Below are positions 1 to 8,600 of a stretch of 50,619 nt of DNA, piece by piece; position 1 is the stretch's first letter; every line of letters begins with the position of its first letter. Source of the stretch: Candidatus Merdivicinus excrementipullorum (lineage in GTDB: Bacteria; Bacillota; Clostridia; Oscillospirales; Ruminococcaceae); contig DVJP01000023.1 in assembly GCA_018716725.1 (NCBI GenBank), positions 1 through 50,619 on the forward strand. Reading direction: 5' to 3'. A program made the position numbers and the translations under genes. A model generated the notes under the pieces. It did no database searches. It had not been told where the DNA came from and worked only from the letters and a program-made list of their open reading frames with translations.

Positions 1-122
1 GCGAACAAAAAGAAAAAAGCGGGTCCGCAGACCCGCCGCGGATGACCCCGCGCCGTCATTTTGCTTGCAAAATGACGGGTTAGAATTTTCCAAGCTTTTA
101 TCCACAGCTCATTTGCGTCAGC
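1..122 (-). repeat. Modular hairpin repeat, copy A (left end cut by window)
   Basis: This is a partial copy of the intergenic element also found at 8601-8826 and 8876-9095. Shared blocks are an A-rich tract next to a GC hairpin (19-36, loop CCGCA), a GATGACCCCGCG block, a hairpin around TTTTGCTTGCAAAA (55-76), and an end block CTCATTTGCGTCAGC (108-122). On the minus strand the GC hairpin is followed by a T-rich tract, so it can terminate leftward transcription from the ROK-like gene at 212-1363. Strand is given in that terminator sense. The rest of the element lies left of the window. Confidence 0.75.
8..36 (-). terminator. Intrinsic terminator inside repeat copy A
   Basis: Read on the minus strand, a perfect GC stem (19-36) is followed by TTTTTTCTTTTT. 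It is the first strong terminator downstream of the leftward ROK-like gene. Confidence 0.7.
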
Positions 123-211
123 AAACAACACTCCTTTGTGCAATTTGCCAAATCATATTTCCTTCTTCGACAAGCTGAAGGGCGTCCTTATGGACGTCCT
201 TTTCGTTTTGC

Positions 212-1363
212 TTAATATCCGCCGGTGTTGCAGAAAAATTCCCGGGTAGCCAGGGCGGCCCCCGCTAAAAACAAGGCGTCCGGCTGGATCCGGCTGCGGG
301 ACACAGGCAACCCCTCCAAGGCGGCCTCCAGAGCATCTCGCAGCCAGAACTCCTGCTCTGCCGCGGCCAACAGGATCACCAGGCTGGGGTCTAAAAAGCC
401 GGCGGCACACCGGATGTCGCTGGCCCTCTGGGCGGCGAACCCTTCCGCAATGCGCCGGAACGGCTCGTCCTCCATGGGCATAACGCCGTCCCGGACCATG
501 GCTTTCATCCGCTGGGGACTGCCCTGGGCCAGGTTCCAGGCCACGGGGGTGCCGGTTTCGGAAAATTCTGAGGAAAGCCGGTCCCAGAAAAATTCCTCCG
601 TCCGGGCCATCTGGATTTCCGGAAGCTGCATGACCCTGCCGTGGGAACCCCGGTAAAGCTCCTGCTCGATCACCACAGCGCCGTCCATCTTCCCGCAGCA
701 CCGGAACAGAAGGAGGTTGTCCGTGGGGGCAGGCTGTTCCCGCTGCCAGTATTCCATTTCCGCCATGGCGGCTGCTTCAGACAGCCGTGCAAAGGCGATG
801 GGCGCCTGGACAAACCGGGACAGCCGCTCCCGGAATTTTTCCGCCTGGGGATATTCCTTTTCGTCGATTTCTAAGCGGTTAAAATAAATCGGGTCTACGC
901 AGACGCCCAGGCCGGTGACTTGTTCCGGCGACAAGCCGTTTTTATAAAAAAGCTGCTGGTAAATTTTTTCCAGCTGGGTCAAAATTTCCTCCCGGGATGC
1001 GCTGGGGGCAATAGGGACAGACTGCTTTTCCACAATTTCCCCCCACAATGTGGCAACGCCGGCGTGGATCTGGTTTTTCTCCAAAACAATCCCCAAATCC
1101 ATTTTGTAGGTGGAGCAGATGTCCAGCAGGATTTTTTTCCGCCCCCGGGAAACCGGGACGTCGGGGCTGCGCTGTTCTCCTTTCTCGTAAAGGATGCCTT
1201 CCGCAATCATTTCGTTGGTGATAATGGTGATAGCCGCTTTGGTAATGCCAATTTCCCGGGCAATGTCGATTCGTGAGGTGGGTCCGCGCCGGCGTAAAAG
1301 CCGCAGAATCTGCGACCGGTTGCGGCGTTTGAGGTCAAGTTTGCTGATTCCGTTTGAGATCAT
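212..1363 (-). CDS. ROK-family-like transcriptional repressor (NagC/XylR type)
   Basis: The first ~65 residues form a MarR-like winged helix (LRRRGPTSRIDIAREIGITK, the DNA-recognition unit of ROK repressors). The rest has the ROK sugar-kinase-like layout after a GRKKILLDI segment. I see neither the DxGxT phosphate loop nor the CxCGxxGC zinc motif of active ROK kinases, so it is probably a regulator only. The inducer is unknown and no sugar operon is adjacent. I chose the ATG at 1363 (383 residues) because GAAAGG lies upstream; the longer reading from 1456 lacks a ribosome site. Any target or autoregulatory operator would lie in the AT-rich stretch 1364-1500. Confidence 0.75.
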   Translation of the reverse strand: MISNGISKLDLKRRNRSQILRLLRRRGPTSRIDIAREIGITKAAITIITNEMIAEGILYEKGEQRSPDVPVSRGRKKILLDICSTYKMDLGIVLEKNQIHAGVATLWGEIVEKQSVPIAPSASREEILTQLEKIYQQLFYKNGLSPEQVTGLGVCVDPIYFNRLEIDEKEYPQAEKFRERLSRFVQAPIAFARLSEAAAMAEMEYWQREQPAPTDNLLLFRCCGKMDGAVVIEQELYRGSHGRVMQLPEIQMARTEEFFWDRLSSEFSETGTPVAWNLAQGSPQRMKAMVRDGVMPMEDEPFRRIAEGFAAQRASDIRCAAGFLDPSLVILLAAAEQEFWLRDALEAALEGLPVSRSRIQPDALFLAGAALATREFFCNTGGY

Positions 1364-1506
1364 GGCGCACCGTGCCTTTCTGAATAGTTTAATAAGATGA
1401 TAATTGTGTTGTATATAGTATTTCATGCCCATGTGATAATTTCGTGAATATTCCATGAAGGAAAAGGATTTTATAAAAATTTAAGATTTTACAGAATAAT
1501 TCACGG

Positions 1507-1538
1507 AAAGGGGAGCACCGTATAGGGTGCTCCCCTTT
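1507..1538 (-). terminator. Intrinsic terminator after purL
   Basis: AAAGGGGAGCACC (1507-1519) pairs perfectly with GGTGCTCCCCTTT (1526-1538) across a 6-base loop, 19 bases beyond the purL stop. The T-tract is short on the minus strand (TTT) and slightly longer on the plus strand. Confidence 0.75.
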
Positions 1539-1556
1539 TGATATGCCGGAAAAATA

Positions 1557-4500
1557 TCAGCGGAAATATTCCACGCCGCTCTTGAAGATCATCTGATCTT
1601 TGTCGCCGTCGATATTTTTGGCAATATTTTCGCCGGCGCGTTCGCTGTGGGCCATTTTGCCCAATACCCGCCCATCCGGGGAGGTGATGCCCTCAATAGC
1701 CGCTGCGGACATATTGGGGTTAAAGCGGATGTCATAGGTGGGCTGTCCGGTCAGGTCCACATACTGGGTGGCAATCTGGCCGTTCTTCGCTAAGATCCGC
1801 ACCCATTCGTCGCTGGCCGCGAACCGGCCCTCGCCGTGGGAAATGGGCACCGAGTGGTAATCGCCTACATTGGTATGGGCAAGCCACGGGGATTTGTTGG
1901 AGGCAATCCGGGTCATAACCATGCGGGACTGGTGGCGGCCGATGGAGTTAAAGGTCAGGGTGGGAGAATCCTCGGTCATTTCCACAATCTCGCCGTAGGG
2001 GACCAGGCCCAGCTTAATCAGCGCCTGGAAGCCGTTGCAGATACCCAGCATCAGGCCGTCCCGGTTTTTCAAAAGCTCGTGGACGCCGTCCTTGATGCGG
2101 GGGTTGCGGAAGAAGGCGGTGATGAATTTGCCGGACCCGTCGGGTTCGTCGCCGCCGGAGAAACCGCCGGGGATCATGACAATCTGGGCTTTCCGGAGGC
2201 GTTTGGCAAACTCGTCCACGGATTCCTCAATGGCCGCGCTGGACAGGTTGTTGATGACAAAGATGTCGGTGTTGGCGCCGGCCCGTTCAAAGGCCCGCTG
2301 GGTGTCATATTCGCAGTTGGTGCCCGGGAAAACGGGGATCAGCACCCGGGGGGACGCCACCTTAACAGCCGGCGCAGGCCGGTGCTGGGCAACGTAGGAG
2401 TATTTTTCCACAGGCTTGTCGCTGGTTTCAATGTTGCAGGGGAACACCTTTTCCAGCCGCTCTTCGTACGCCTTCTGGAACTCGTCGATCATGGAGAATT
2501 TTTTGCCGTCGGCGTTTTCTAAGACAGGCTGGATCAGGGTCATGCCGATGATTTCCTCCTCGGAAGCGGCAACACCTCCGGCCAGCTCCAGCACAAAGCC
2601 GCCGTAAACCGGGTTAAAGAGCAGTTCGCAGGGCAGCTGCTTGGCGAATTTAAAGCCGACCCGGTTGCCCAAAGCCATCTTAAAGACTGCCTCGGATACG
2701 CCGCCGAAGCCTAAAGTCCAGGCAGAAAGCACCTGGCCGTCCTGAATCATTTTTTCCACCCGGGTGAACACGTTTTTGACGCTTTCAAAGTCCGGGGTGC
2801 CGTCTGCGTTATATTTGGGCAGAACCAGGATGACGGTGCTGCCGATCTGCTTAAATTCCGGGGAGATGACAGTCCGGGCGTCGCCGGTGGAAATGGCGAA
2901 GGAAACCAGGGTGGGGGGGACGTCGATGTCCTCAAAGGTGCCGGACATGGAGTCCTTGCCGCCGATGGCCGCGCATCCCAGCTGCAGCTGGGCTTCCATG
3001 CCGCCCAGCAGGGCCGCCATGGGCTTGCCCCAGCGTTTGGGGTCGGTTTTCATCCGCTCAAAGTATTCCTGGAAGGTGAGCCAGCAGGGGGAATGGGTGC
3101 CGCCTGCGGCCACCACCTTGGCCACGGATTCCACAACGGCGTACATGGCCCCCAAATAGGGGTTCTGTTCGGTGATGTAGGGGTTGTAGCCCCAGCCCAT
3201 AATGGAGCAGGTGTTGGTTTCGCCCTGCAGTACCGGCAGCTTGGCCGCCATGGCCTGGGTCTTGGTCATCTGGTATTTGCCGCCGTAGGGCATGGTGACG
3301 GTGCCGGCGCCGATGGAGCTGTCAAACCGCTCCACCAAGCCCTTCTGGGAGCAGATATTCAGGTCGGAAAAATGGGCGATCCAGTCTTCTTTGGTATCCT
3401 CCCGGTTGTTGACGGGCTTTACTTTGCCGCCGCAGACATGGACGGTGGTGTGCTTTTCCGCCCCGTTGGAGTTTAAGAACTCCCGGGACAGATTGACAAT
3501 GCGGTTTCCGCACCAGTCCATGGTCAGGCGGGGCTCCTCGGTGACAACAGCCACCTTGGTGGCTTCCAGGTTCTCTTTCCGGGCCAGTTCCATGAACTTG
3601 TCCGCGTTTTCCGGGGACACCACCACGGCCATGCGCTCCTGGGATTCGGAAATGGCAAGCTCGGTGCCGTCCAGTCCGTCGTATTTTTTGGGAACGGCGT
3701 CCAGGTTGATGGATAACCCGTCGGCCAGCTCGCCGATTGCCACAGATACGCCGCCTGCGCCGAAGTCGTTGCACCGGCGGATCATCCGGGTAACCTCCGG
3801 GTTCCGGAACAGGCGGGAGATTTTCCGTTCAATGGGAGGATTGCCCTTTTGGACTTCCGCGCCGCAGGTGTGGATGGATTCCTTGGTGTGGGATTTGGAG
3901 GAGCCGGTTGCGCCGCCGCAGCCGTCACGGCCGGTGCGTCCGCCCAGCAGGATGACAATGTCGCCGGGGTCCGGAACATCCCGGACTACATGGCTTTCCG
4001 GGACCGCGCCCACAACCGCGCCGATTTCCATGCGCTTGGCAGCGTAGTTGGGATGGTAAATCTCCGTAACCTCGCCGGTGGCCAGGCCGATCTGGTTGCC
4101 GTAGGAGCTGTAGCCGTGGGCGGCGGTGGTTACTAACTTCTTCTGGGGCAGCTTGCCGGGAATGGTGGCGGAGAAGGGGACCGTGGGGTCGGCTGCGCCG
4201 GTGACCCGCATGGCCTGGTAAACGTAAGCCCGTCCGGACAGAGGGTCCCGGATGGCGCCGCCCAGGCAGGTGGCCGCGCCGCCGAAAGGCTCGATCTCCG
4301 TGGGATGGTTGTGGGTTTCGTTTTTAAACTGCAAGAGCCATTTTTCGGAAACGCCGTCCACATCCACGTTGATCTTTACGGAACAGGCGTTGATTTCCTC
4401 GCTCTCGTCCAGTTCTTTGAGCTTGCCGTCCTTTTTGAGCTTTTTGGCGCCGATGGTGGCCAAATCCATGAGGGTCATGGGTTTGTTGCGGCCCACATAC

Positions 4501-5273
4501 AGCTCGTCCCGGATTTCCACATACTTGTCAAAGCTCTTCCGGATGGTTTCGTCGTCGATTTCCACTCTGTCGATAATGGTGCCGAAGGTGGTGTGGCGGC
4601 AGTGGTCGGACCAGTAGGTATCGATCATGCGGATCTCGGTGATGGTGGGGTCCCGGCGCTCCGTGTTTTTAAAGTAATCCTGGCAGAACTTGATGTCGTC
4701 CAAATCCATGGCCAGGCCGTAATTGGCCACAAACTCCGCCAGGCCCTTTTCGTCCAAGCCGGTAAACCCGGTGAGGGTTTCCACGGTGGTGGGGATTTCG
4801 TACTCGGTTTTTAAGGTATCCGCCTTTTCAAGGCTCGCTTCCCTGGCTTCCACCGGGTTAATCAGGTGGTTTTTAATGGCCGCGAACTGTTCTTCCGTCA
4901 GATCCCCTTCCAGCAGGTAAATCCGGGCGTTGCGGACGGCAGGCCGGTCCCCCTGGGTCATGATCTGGATGCACTGCTCGCAGGAATCCGCCCGCTGGTC
5001 GAACTGGCCGGGCAGATATTCCACCGCTAAGAGCCGCTGGTTTCCGGCAAGCTCCGGCAGTTCCAGGGAAATATTGTCCACAGGCGGTTCGGAAAAGATG
5101 GTCTTGGAGGCCATGTCGAAGGCGGCTTCGTCGATGCCTTCCACATCGTAGCGGTTAAAGAGCCGCAGGTTTGTCAGGGAAATCCCCAGGGAAGCCTTGA
5201 TATCGCGGCGGGTAGAATCCGCTTCTACGGCGAAGGCAGGTTTTTTCTCCACATAGATTCTGTAAACGGACAT
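1557..5273 (-). CDS. purL: Phosphoribosylformylglycinamidine synthase, single-chain PurL
   Basis: This cytoplasmic enzyme of de novo purine synthesis converts FGAR, glutamine and ATP to FGAM. At 1238 residues it is the large single-chain form found in clostridia: a PurS-like N-terminal part, the two-lobed ATP-grasp-like synthase core, and a C-terminal glutamine amidotransferase starting at RVLIPVFPGTNCEYD. The amidotransferase nucleophile is Cys near residue 1079 (GICNGFQ), with the His/Glu pair in PISHGEGRF near 1146-1148. I chose ATG 5273 because AAAGGA stands 9 bases upstream; in-frame ATG codons further up would sit on that site or overlap mtaB. It lies 22 bases behind mtaB in one operon. 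No other pur gene is nearby. Confidence 0.95.
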   Translation of the reverse strand: MSVYRIYVEKKPAFAVEADSTRRDIKASLGISLTNLRLFNRYDVEGIDEAAFDMASKTIFSEPPVDNISLELPELAGNQRLLAVEYLPGQFDQRADSCEQCIQIMTQGDRPAVRNARIYLLEGDLTEEQFAAIKNHLINPVEAREASLEKADTLKTEYEIPTTVETLTGFTGLDEKGLAEFVANYGLAMDLDDIKFCQDYFKNTERRDPTITEIRMIDTYWSDHCRHTTFGTIIDRVEIDDETIRKSFDKYVEIRDELYVGRNKPMTLMDLATIGAKKLKKDGKLKELDESEEINACSVKINVDVDGVSEKWLLQFKNETHNHPTEIEPFGGAATCLGGAIRDPLSGRAYVYQAMRVTGAADPTVPFSATIPGKLPQKKLVTTAAHGYSSYGNQIGLATGEVTEIYHPNYAAKRMEIGAVVGAVPESHVVRDVPDPGDIVILLGGRTGRDGCGGATGSSKSHTKESIHTCGAEVQKGNPPIERKISRLFRNPEVTRMIRRCNDFGAGGVSVAIGELADGLSINLDAVPKKYDGLDGTELAISESQERMAVVVSPENADKFMELARKENLEATKVAVVTEEPRLTMDWCGNRIVNLSREFLNSNGAEKHTTVHVCGGKVKPVNNREDTKEDWIAHFSDLNICSQKGLVERFDSSIGAGTVTMPYGGKYQMTKTQAMAAKLPVLQGETNTCSIMGWGYNPYITEQNPYLGAMYAVVESVAKVVAAGGTHSPCWLTFQEYFERMKTDPKRWGKPMAALLGGMEAQLQLGCAAIGGKDSMSGTFEDIDVPPTLVSFAISTGDARTVISPEFKQIGSTVILVLPKYNADGTPDFESVKNVFTRVEKMIQDGQVLSAWTLGFGGVSEAVFKMALGNRVGFKFAKQLPCELLFNPVYGGFVLELAGGVAASEEEIIGMTLIQPVLENADGKKFSMIDEFQKAYEERLEKVFPCNIETSDKPVEKYSYVAQHRPAPAVKVASPRVLIPVFPGTNCEYDTQRAFERAGANTDIFVINNLSSAAIEESVDEFAKRLRKAQIVMIPGGFSGGDEPDGSGKFITAFFRNPRIKDGVHELLKNRDGLMLGICNGFQALIKLGLVPYGEIVEMTEDSPTLTFNSIGRHQSRMVMTRIASNKSPWLAHTNVGDYHSVPISHGEGRFAASDEWVRILAKNGQIATQYVDLTGQPTYDIRFNPNMSAAAIEGITSPDGRVLGKMAHSERAGENIAKNIDGDKDQMIFKSGVEYFR

Positions 5274-5295
5274 TATTGCCATTCCTTTCGTTCGG

Positions 5296-6588
5296 TTATG
5301 GTTCAAGAGTGCCGGTGCAGTGCCCCTCCAGCACTGCTTCCAGCCTCACTTTACAGACTTTCCCGCAGGCTTCCGGCCCGCAGTTTACATAAACGGGGGT
5401 ATAGTTTTTGGTAAACCCCTCGTACCCCAAGGGGGAATGGGTGGTTTCCACCAGCACTTCCTCTGTGCGGCCCAGCTGGCTCATGAGAAAAGCCCGCCGC
5501 ACTTCTTCCGTCGCCTCAATCATCCGGCGGCTCCGGTCCTCTTTCACGGATTCCGGCGCCTGTTCCGGGCGTTTGGCCGCCGCCGTCCCCTCCCGGCGGG
5601 AGTAGGCGAACACATGGACCTTGGCAAAAGCCATCTGTTTGACAAAGGCCAGGCTTTCCAGGAAATCCTCTTCCGTTTCCCCGGCAAAGCCAACCATTAC
5701 GTCGGTGGTCAGGGAAGGGTTTTCAAAGGACCGGCGGATGTCGGCGGCAATCCGTGCGAATTCCGCCGTGTCGTAATGGCGGTTCATGGCCTTCAGGGTC
5801 TTGTCGCAGCCGCTTTGCAGGGCCAGGTGGAACTGGGGGCAGAACTTTTTCTGGGCCGCCATCCGGGCGATGTCCTCCCCGGTCAAAAGCTCCGGCTCCA
5901 AGCTCCCCAGCCGGACCCGTTCAATGCCCTCTACCCGGCAGGCCTCCTCCACCGCGTCAATGAGCCGCAGCCCCAGGTCCTTGCCGTAGGAGGAAAGGTT
6001 GATGCCCACCAGCACCGCCTCCCGGTACCCGTTGGCGGCGAGGTTTTGGAGTTCCGCCCGGATTTCCGCCAAGGGCTTTGACCGGACCGGCCCTCTGGCT
6101 TTGGGGATGATGCAGTAGGAGCAGTACCGTTCGCAGCCGTCCTGGATTTTGACAAAGGCCCGGGTACGGCCCCGCAGCCCGGTGACGGACATATGTTCAA
6201 AGGATTCCCCTTTTTCATGGGGCTCAATGGCCACGACCCGCTGCCCGGTCTGGAACGCCCGGGAAACGGCCGCCAAAAGCCCGGCCCGGTTTTTGGAGCC
6301 GGTTACAATGTCGGCTTCCGGGATTGCCGCCGCTTCCTCCGGGAATGCCTGGGGGTAGCAGCCGGTCAGGGCCGCCTTAGCCGCCGGGTTCTGCTTTTTT
6401 AACCGGCGCAGAAGCTGCCTTGTCTTCCGGTCGCCGGAAGCCGTGACAGTGCAGGAATTGACCACATACAAATCCGCGAAGTCATGGGGCTCCACCACCT
6501 CGTAGCCTTCTTTGGCAAACAGCTCCGCCAGCATTTCCGTTTCGTATTGGTTGACCTTGCAGCCCAGTGTGGTGAATGCTGCGCGCAT
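5296..6588 (-). CDS. mtaB: tRNA t6A37 methylthiotransferase MtaB
   Basis: A radical-SAM methylthiotransferase that converts t6A37 of ANN-decoding tRNAs to ms2t6A. The N-terminal domain starts with TLGCKVNQYETE, diagnostic of MtaB, and has three cluster cysteines (C10, C46, C77). The radical-SAM triad is C152, C156 and C159 (CERYCSYC), and a TRAM-like C-terminal tail follows. At 430 residues it has the usual length. GAGGAGG stands 7 bases before the ATG. It is first in an operon with purL and is served by the promoter at 6732-6760. Pairing tRNA modification with a purine gene is probably positional. Confidence 0.93.
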   Translation of the reverse strand: MRAAFTTLGCKVNQYETEMLAELFAKEGYEVVEPHDFADLYVVNSCTVTASGDRKTRQLLRRLKKQNPAAKAALTGCYPQAFPEEAAAIPEADIVTGSKNRAGLLAAVSRAFQTGQRVVAIEPHEKGESFEHMSVTGLRGRTRAFVKIQDGCERYCSYCIIPKARGPVRSKPLAEIRAELQNLAANGYREAVLVGINLSSYGKDLGLRLIDAVEEACRVEGIERVRLGSLEPELLTGEDIARMAAQKKFCPQFHLALQSGCDKTLKAMNRHYDTAEFARIAADIRRSFENPSLTTDVMVGFAGETEEDFLESLAFVKQMAFAKVHVFAYSRREGTAAAKRPEQAPESVKEDRSRRMIEATEEVRRAFLMSQLGRTEEVLVETTHSPLGYEGFTKNYTPVYVNCGPEACGKVCKVRLEAVLEGHCTGTLEP

Positions 6589-6623
6589 TCGCAGCCTCCT
6601 CTCTTTTTGGGACTATTCGCTCA

Positions 6624-6658
6624 TTTTTGACATTTCCATAAGGATAAAATGTCAAAAA
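6624..6658. other. Perfect 12-bp inverted repeat in the mtaB leader
   Basis: TTTTTGACATTT (6624-6635) and AAATGTCAAAAA (6647-6658) are exact inverted copies around an 11-base spacer. They lie in the ~140-base mtaB 5' leader, between promoter and start codon. It could be an operator or an RNA hairpin; no T-tract follows, so it is not a clear terminator. Confidence 0.6.
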
Positions 6659-6731
6659 GAAACGGATACTATCCATTTTTCGTGCAATTTGGGTTATGGA
6701 ATATGGACAAATATCCGGCCTTACAATTAGT

Positions 6732-6760
6732 ATTATAATAGATTTAAGAGAAATTTACAA
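6732..6760 (-). promoter_or_regulatory. Promoter of mtaB-purL
   Basis: On the minus strand TTGTAA (6755-6760) is followed after 17 bases by a perfect TATAAT (6732-6737). The -10 sits in a self-complementary TATTATAATA. This is the only good sigma-A promoter between mtaB and the divergent HPr-like gene in this direction. Confidence 0.8.
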
Positions 6761-6767
6761 TTAGCAG

Positions 6768-6796
6768 TTGACTAAAAAGCAAACAACTGTTATATT
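6768..6796 (+). promoter_or_regulatory. Promoter of the HPr-like gene
   Basis: TTGACT (6768-6773), a 17-base spacer and TATATT (6791-6796), with TG one base ahead of the -10. It is divergent from the mtaB promoter and only 8 bases from its -35 box, so one bound protein could affect both. Confidence 0.85.
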
Positions 6797-6876
6797 GTAA
6801 ATATAGTAATTATGGATAGTGTGGAAACTGCGCTTCCATAGTTGCCAAATACAATACTAAATGGAGGTCGATACCA

Positions 6877-7107
6877 ATGAGAACCTGCAACATTATGCTG
6901 AACACCATCAATGATGTCAAGGGCTTTGTAAACATTGTTTGCAAATACGACTTTGATGTGGATCTGATTTCCGGACGCTACGCCATCGACGCTAAATCCA
7001 TTATGGGTATTTTCAGTCTGGATCTGTCCAAGCCCATTAAGCTGGAAGCCCACACGGACGAGCCTTCGAAGTTCTTCGAGGAAATCAAACCCTTTGTGGT
7101 GGAGTAA
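6877..7107 (+). CDS. HPr-like protein lacking the phosphorylated histidine
   Basis: A 76-residue protein with the HPr fold signature in its second half: AIDAKSIMGIFSLDLSKPIKL matches the HPr Ser46 region, and Ser41 is retained. The first half, where HPr has G-[IL]-H-A-R-P-A around His15, reads NDVKGFVNIV with no histidine. It therefore cannot take phosphate from enzyme I in the normal way. It may be a Crh-like regulatory protein acting through the serine site, or a structural relative with another task. It is monocistronic, with its own strong promoter, GGAGG 10 bases before the ATG, and a terminator behind it. No PTS gene is nearby. Confidence 0.85.
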   Translation: MRTCNIMLNTINDVKGFVNIVCKYDFDVDLISGRYAIDAKSIMGIFSLDLSKPIKLEAHTDEPSKFFEEIKPFVVE

Positions 7108-7118
7108 TTCAGCGCCCC

Positions 7119-7138
7119 GATGCCATGGATATGGCATC
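7119..7138 (+). other. Hairpin after the HPr-like gene
   Basis: GATGCCAT-GGAT-ATGGCATC is a perfect 8-bp stem 12 bases after the stop codon, ahead of the true terminator. It may protect the 3' end of the mRNA. Confidence 0.5.
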
Positions 7139-7154
7139 TGTTCTTATGCAGCAT

Positions 7155-7186
7155 AATCCCGGAACGGTTTGTTTCCGGGATTTTTT
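7155..7186 (+). terminator. Intrinsic terminator of the HPr-like gene
   Basis: AATCCCGGAA (7155-7164) pairs with TTCCGGGATT (7173-7182), and the T-tract runs to 7186. Confidence 0.9.
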
Positions 7187-7261
7187 GCTTTTTAGGGGCA
7201 TGGACCGGCCAAAGAGCGCATATCCTTTAGCAAATGGAACGCGAAAGGATGGGATCTCTGT

Positions 7262-8485
7262 ATGAACAAATGGCCAAACCGGCTGGCCGCATTGGGAACA
7301 GCCGCAGCAATAGCCGTATCCCTGTCTGTCTGCCCGGCCCGGACGGTTTGCGCCGACGGGCTTTTGGAATGGCAGGAGGCGGCGCCTGCCCAGACTGAAG
7401 AGGAAGCCCTTGTAACCGAAGCCCAGGCCAAGGAAATCCCGGCCAAGTCGGCGGCGCTTATGGACGCTTCCAGCGGGCAGCTCCTGTTTGAAAAAAACGT
7501 CCATGAAAAAATGCCCCCCGCCTCCATTACGAAAATCATGACCATGCTGCTGGTTATGGAAGCCATTGAGGACGGCAGCATCCAGTATGCCGATTCCGTG
7601 ACCTGTTCCGAACATGCCGCCGAAATGGGCGGCTCCCAGATCTGGCTGGAACCGGGGGAGGAAATGACGGTGGAGGAGCTTTTGAAGGCGGCCGCAGTCA
7701 ATTCCGCCAACGACGCCTCCATGGCTTTGGCGGAGCATGTTGCCGGCAGCGAGGAAGCCTTTGTGGCCCGGATGAACCAGCGGGCCAAGGAGCTGGGCAT
7801 GGAGGACACGGCATTCCAAAACCCCACGGGCCTGGACGAGGAAGGGCATTACTCCAGCGCCTACGACATCGCTTTGATGTCCCGGGAACTATTAACGCAT
7901 GAGGACATCACCCGCTTTACCAGCATCTGGATGGATTCTCTCCGGGGCGGCGAGACGGCTTTGACTAACACCAACAAACTGGTGCGGTTTTACGACGGCT
8001 GTACGGGCTTAAAAACCGGCACCACCGACGGGGCGGGGAGCTGCCTTTCCGCCACGGCTTCCCGAGATGGCCTAAGCCTTATTGCCGTGTCCATGGGAAG
8101 CCCCACCTCCGACGAACGGTTTTCCGCCTGCCGCACCCTGCTGGATTACGGCTTTTCCGCCTTTGAAAGCTATACCCCCCAGGTGGAAGCCGGGGAGCTT
8201 CCGGAAGTCCGGGTGAAAAACGGGGTGGCGGGAACTGTTTCGCCGGTTTTAGGGGAAGCCCCCTCCCTGCTGGTGGCCAAAGGGAAATCCGGGGATGTGA
8301 CCCGCACGATTTCCCTGCCGGAAGAGGTGGAAGCCCCGGTGGAAGAAGGCCAGAAGCTGGGGGAAATCACCTTCGCCCTGGACGGCAGCCAGCTGGCCGC
8401 TATTTCCATTACAGCGGAAAGCGCAGTGCCCAAAATGGACTTTTCCACAGCCATCCGCATGATTTTTTCCATGCTGTTCCAGTAA
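7262..8485 (+). CDS. dacF: D-alanyl-D-alanine carboxypeptidase (DacF/PBP5 family)
   Basis: A penicillin-binding peptidase that removes the terminal D-Ala from peptidoglycan stem peptides outside the membrane. Residues 1-31 form a signal peptide (hydrophobic core LAALGTAAAIAVSLSV, cleavage near VCADG). All three active-site motifs are present: SITK at 88-91, SAN at 148-150 and KTG at 251-253. The C-terminal third is the beta-rich PBP5-type domain, ending in a hydrophobic/amphipathic tail (IRMIFSMLFQ) that may bind the membrane. The length of 407 is normal for the family. It follows the HPr-like terminator by 75 bases and appears monocistronic; its promoter was not identified with confidence. 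Confidence 0.93.
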   Translation: MNKWPNRLAALGTAAAIAVSLSVCPARTVCADGLLEWQEAAPAQTEEEALVTEAQAKEIPAKSAALMDASSGQLLFEKNVHEKMPPASITKIMTMLLVMEAIEDGSIQYADSVTCSEHAAEMGGSQIWLEPGEEMTVEELLKAAAVNSANDASMALAEHVAGSEEAFVARMNQRAKELGMEDTAFQNPTGLDEEGHYSSAYDIALMSRELLTHEDITRFTSIWMDSLRGGETALTNTNKLVRFYDGCTGLKTGTTDGAGSCLSATASRDGLSLIAVSMGSPTSDERFSACRTLLDYGFSAFESYTPQVEAGELPEVRVKNGVAGTVSPVLGEAPSLLVAKGKSGDVTRTISLPEEVEAPVEEGQKLGEITFALDGSQLAAISITAESAVPKMDFSTAIRMIFSMLFQ

Positions 8486-8526
8486 CAACCTGCCGGTTTT
8501 AATGAAATCAGTCAGTGAAAATGCAG

Positions 8527-8548
8527 GGGCCGGGTTTCCCGGCCCTTT
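8527..8548 (+). terminator. Terminator-like hairpin after dacF
   Basis: GGGCCGGG-TTT-CCCGGCCC followed by TTT, 42 bases after the dacF stop. The stem is strong and the T-tract short; the repeat element downstream supplies a better rightward terminator at 8961-8989. Confidence 0.6.
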
Positions 8549-8600
8549 GGAGTATCCAAAAGCCTTTTATAAAAGTAAAACTGTATAAAAAGCGAAATGG

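Noticed and set aside
1364-1456. 31-residue N-terminal extension of the ROK-like regulator
   Set aside because: No ribosome site before 1456, while GAAAGG precedes the ATG at 1363, which matches where family homology starts.
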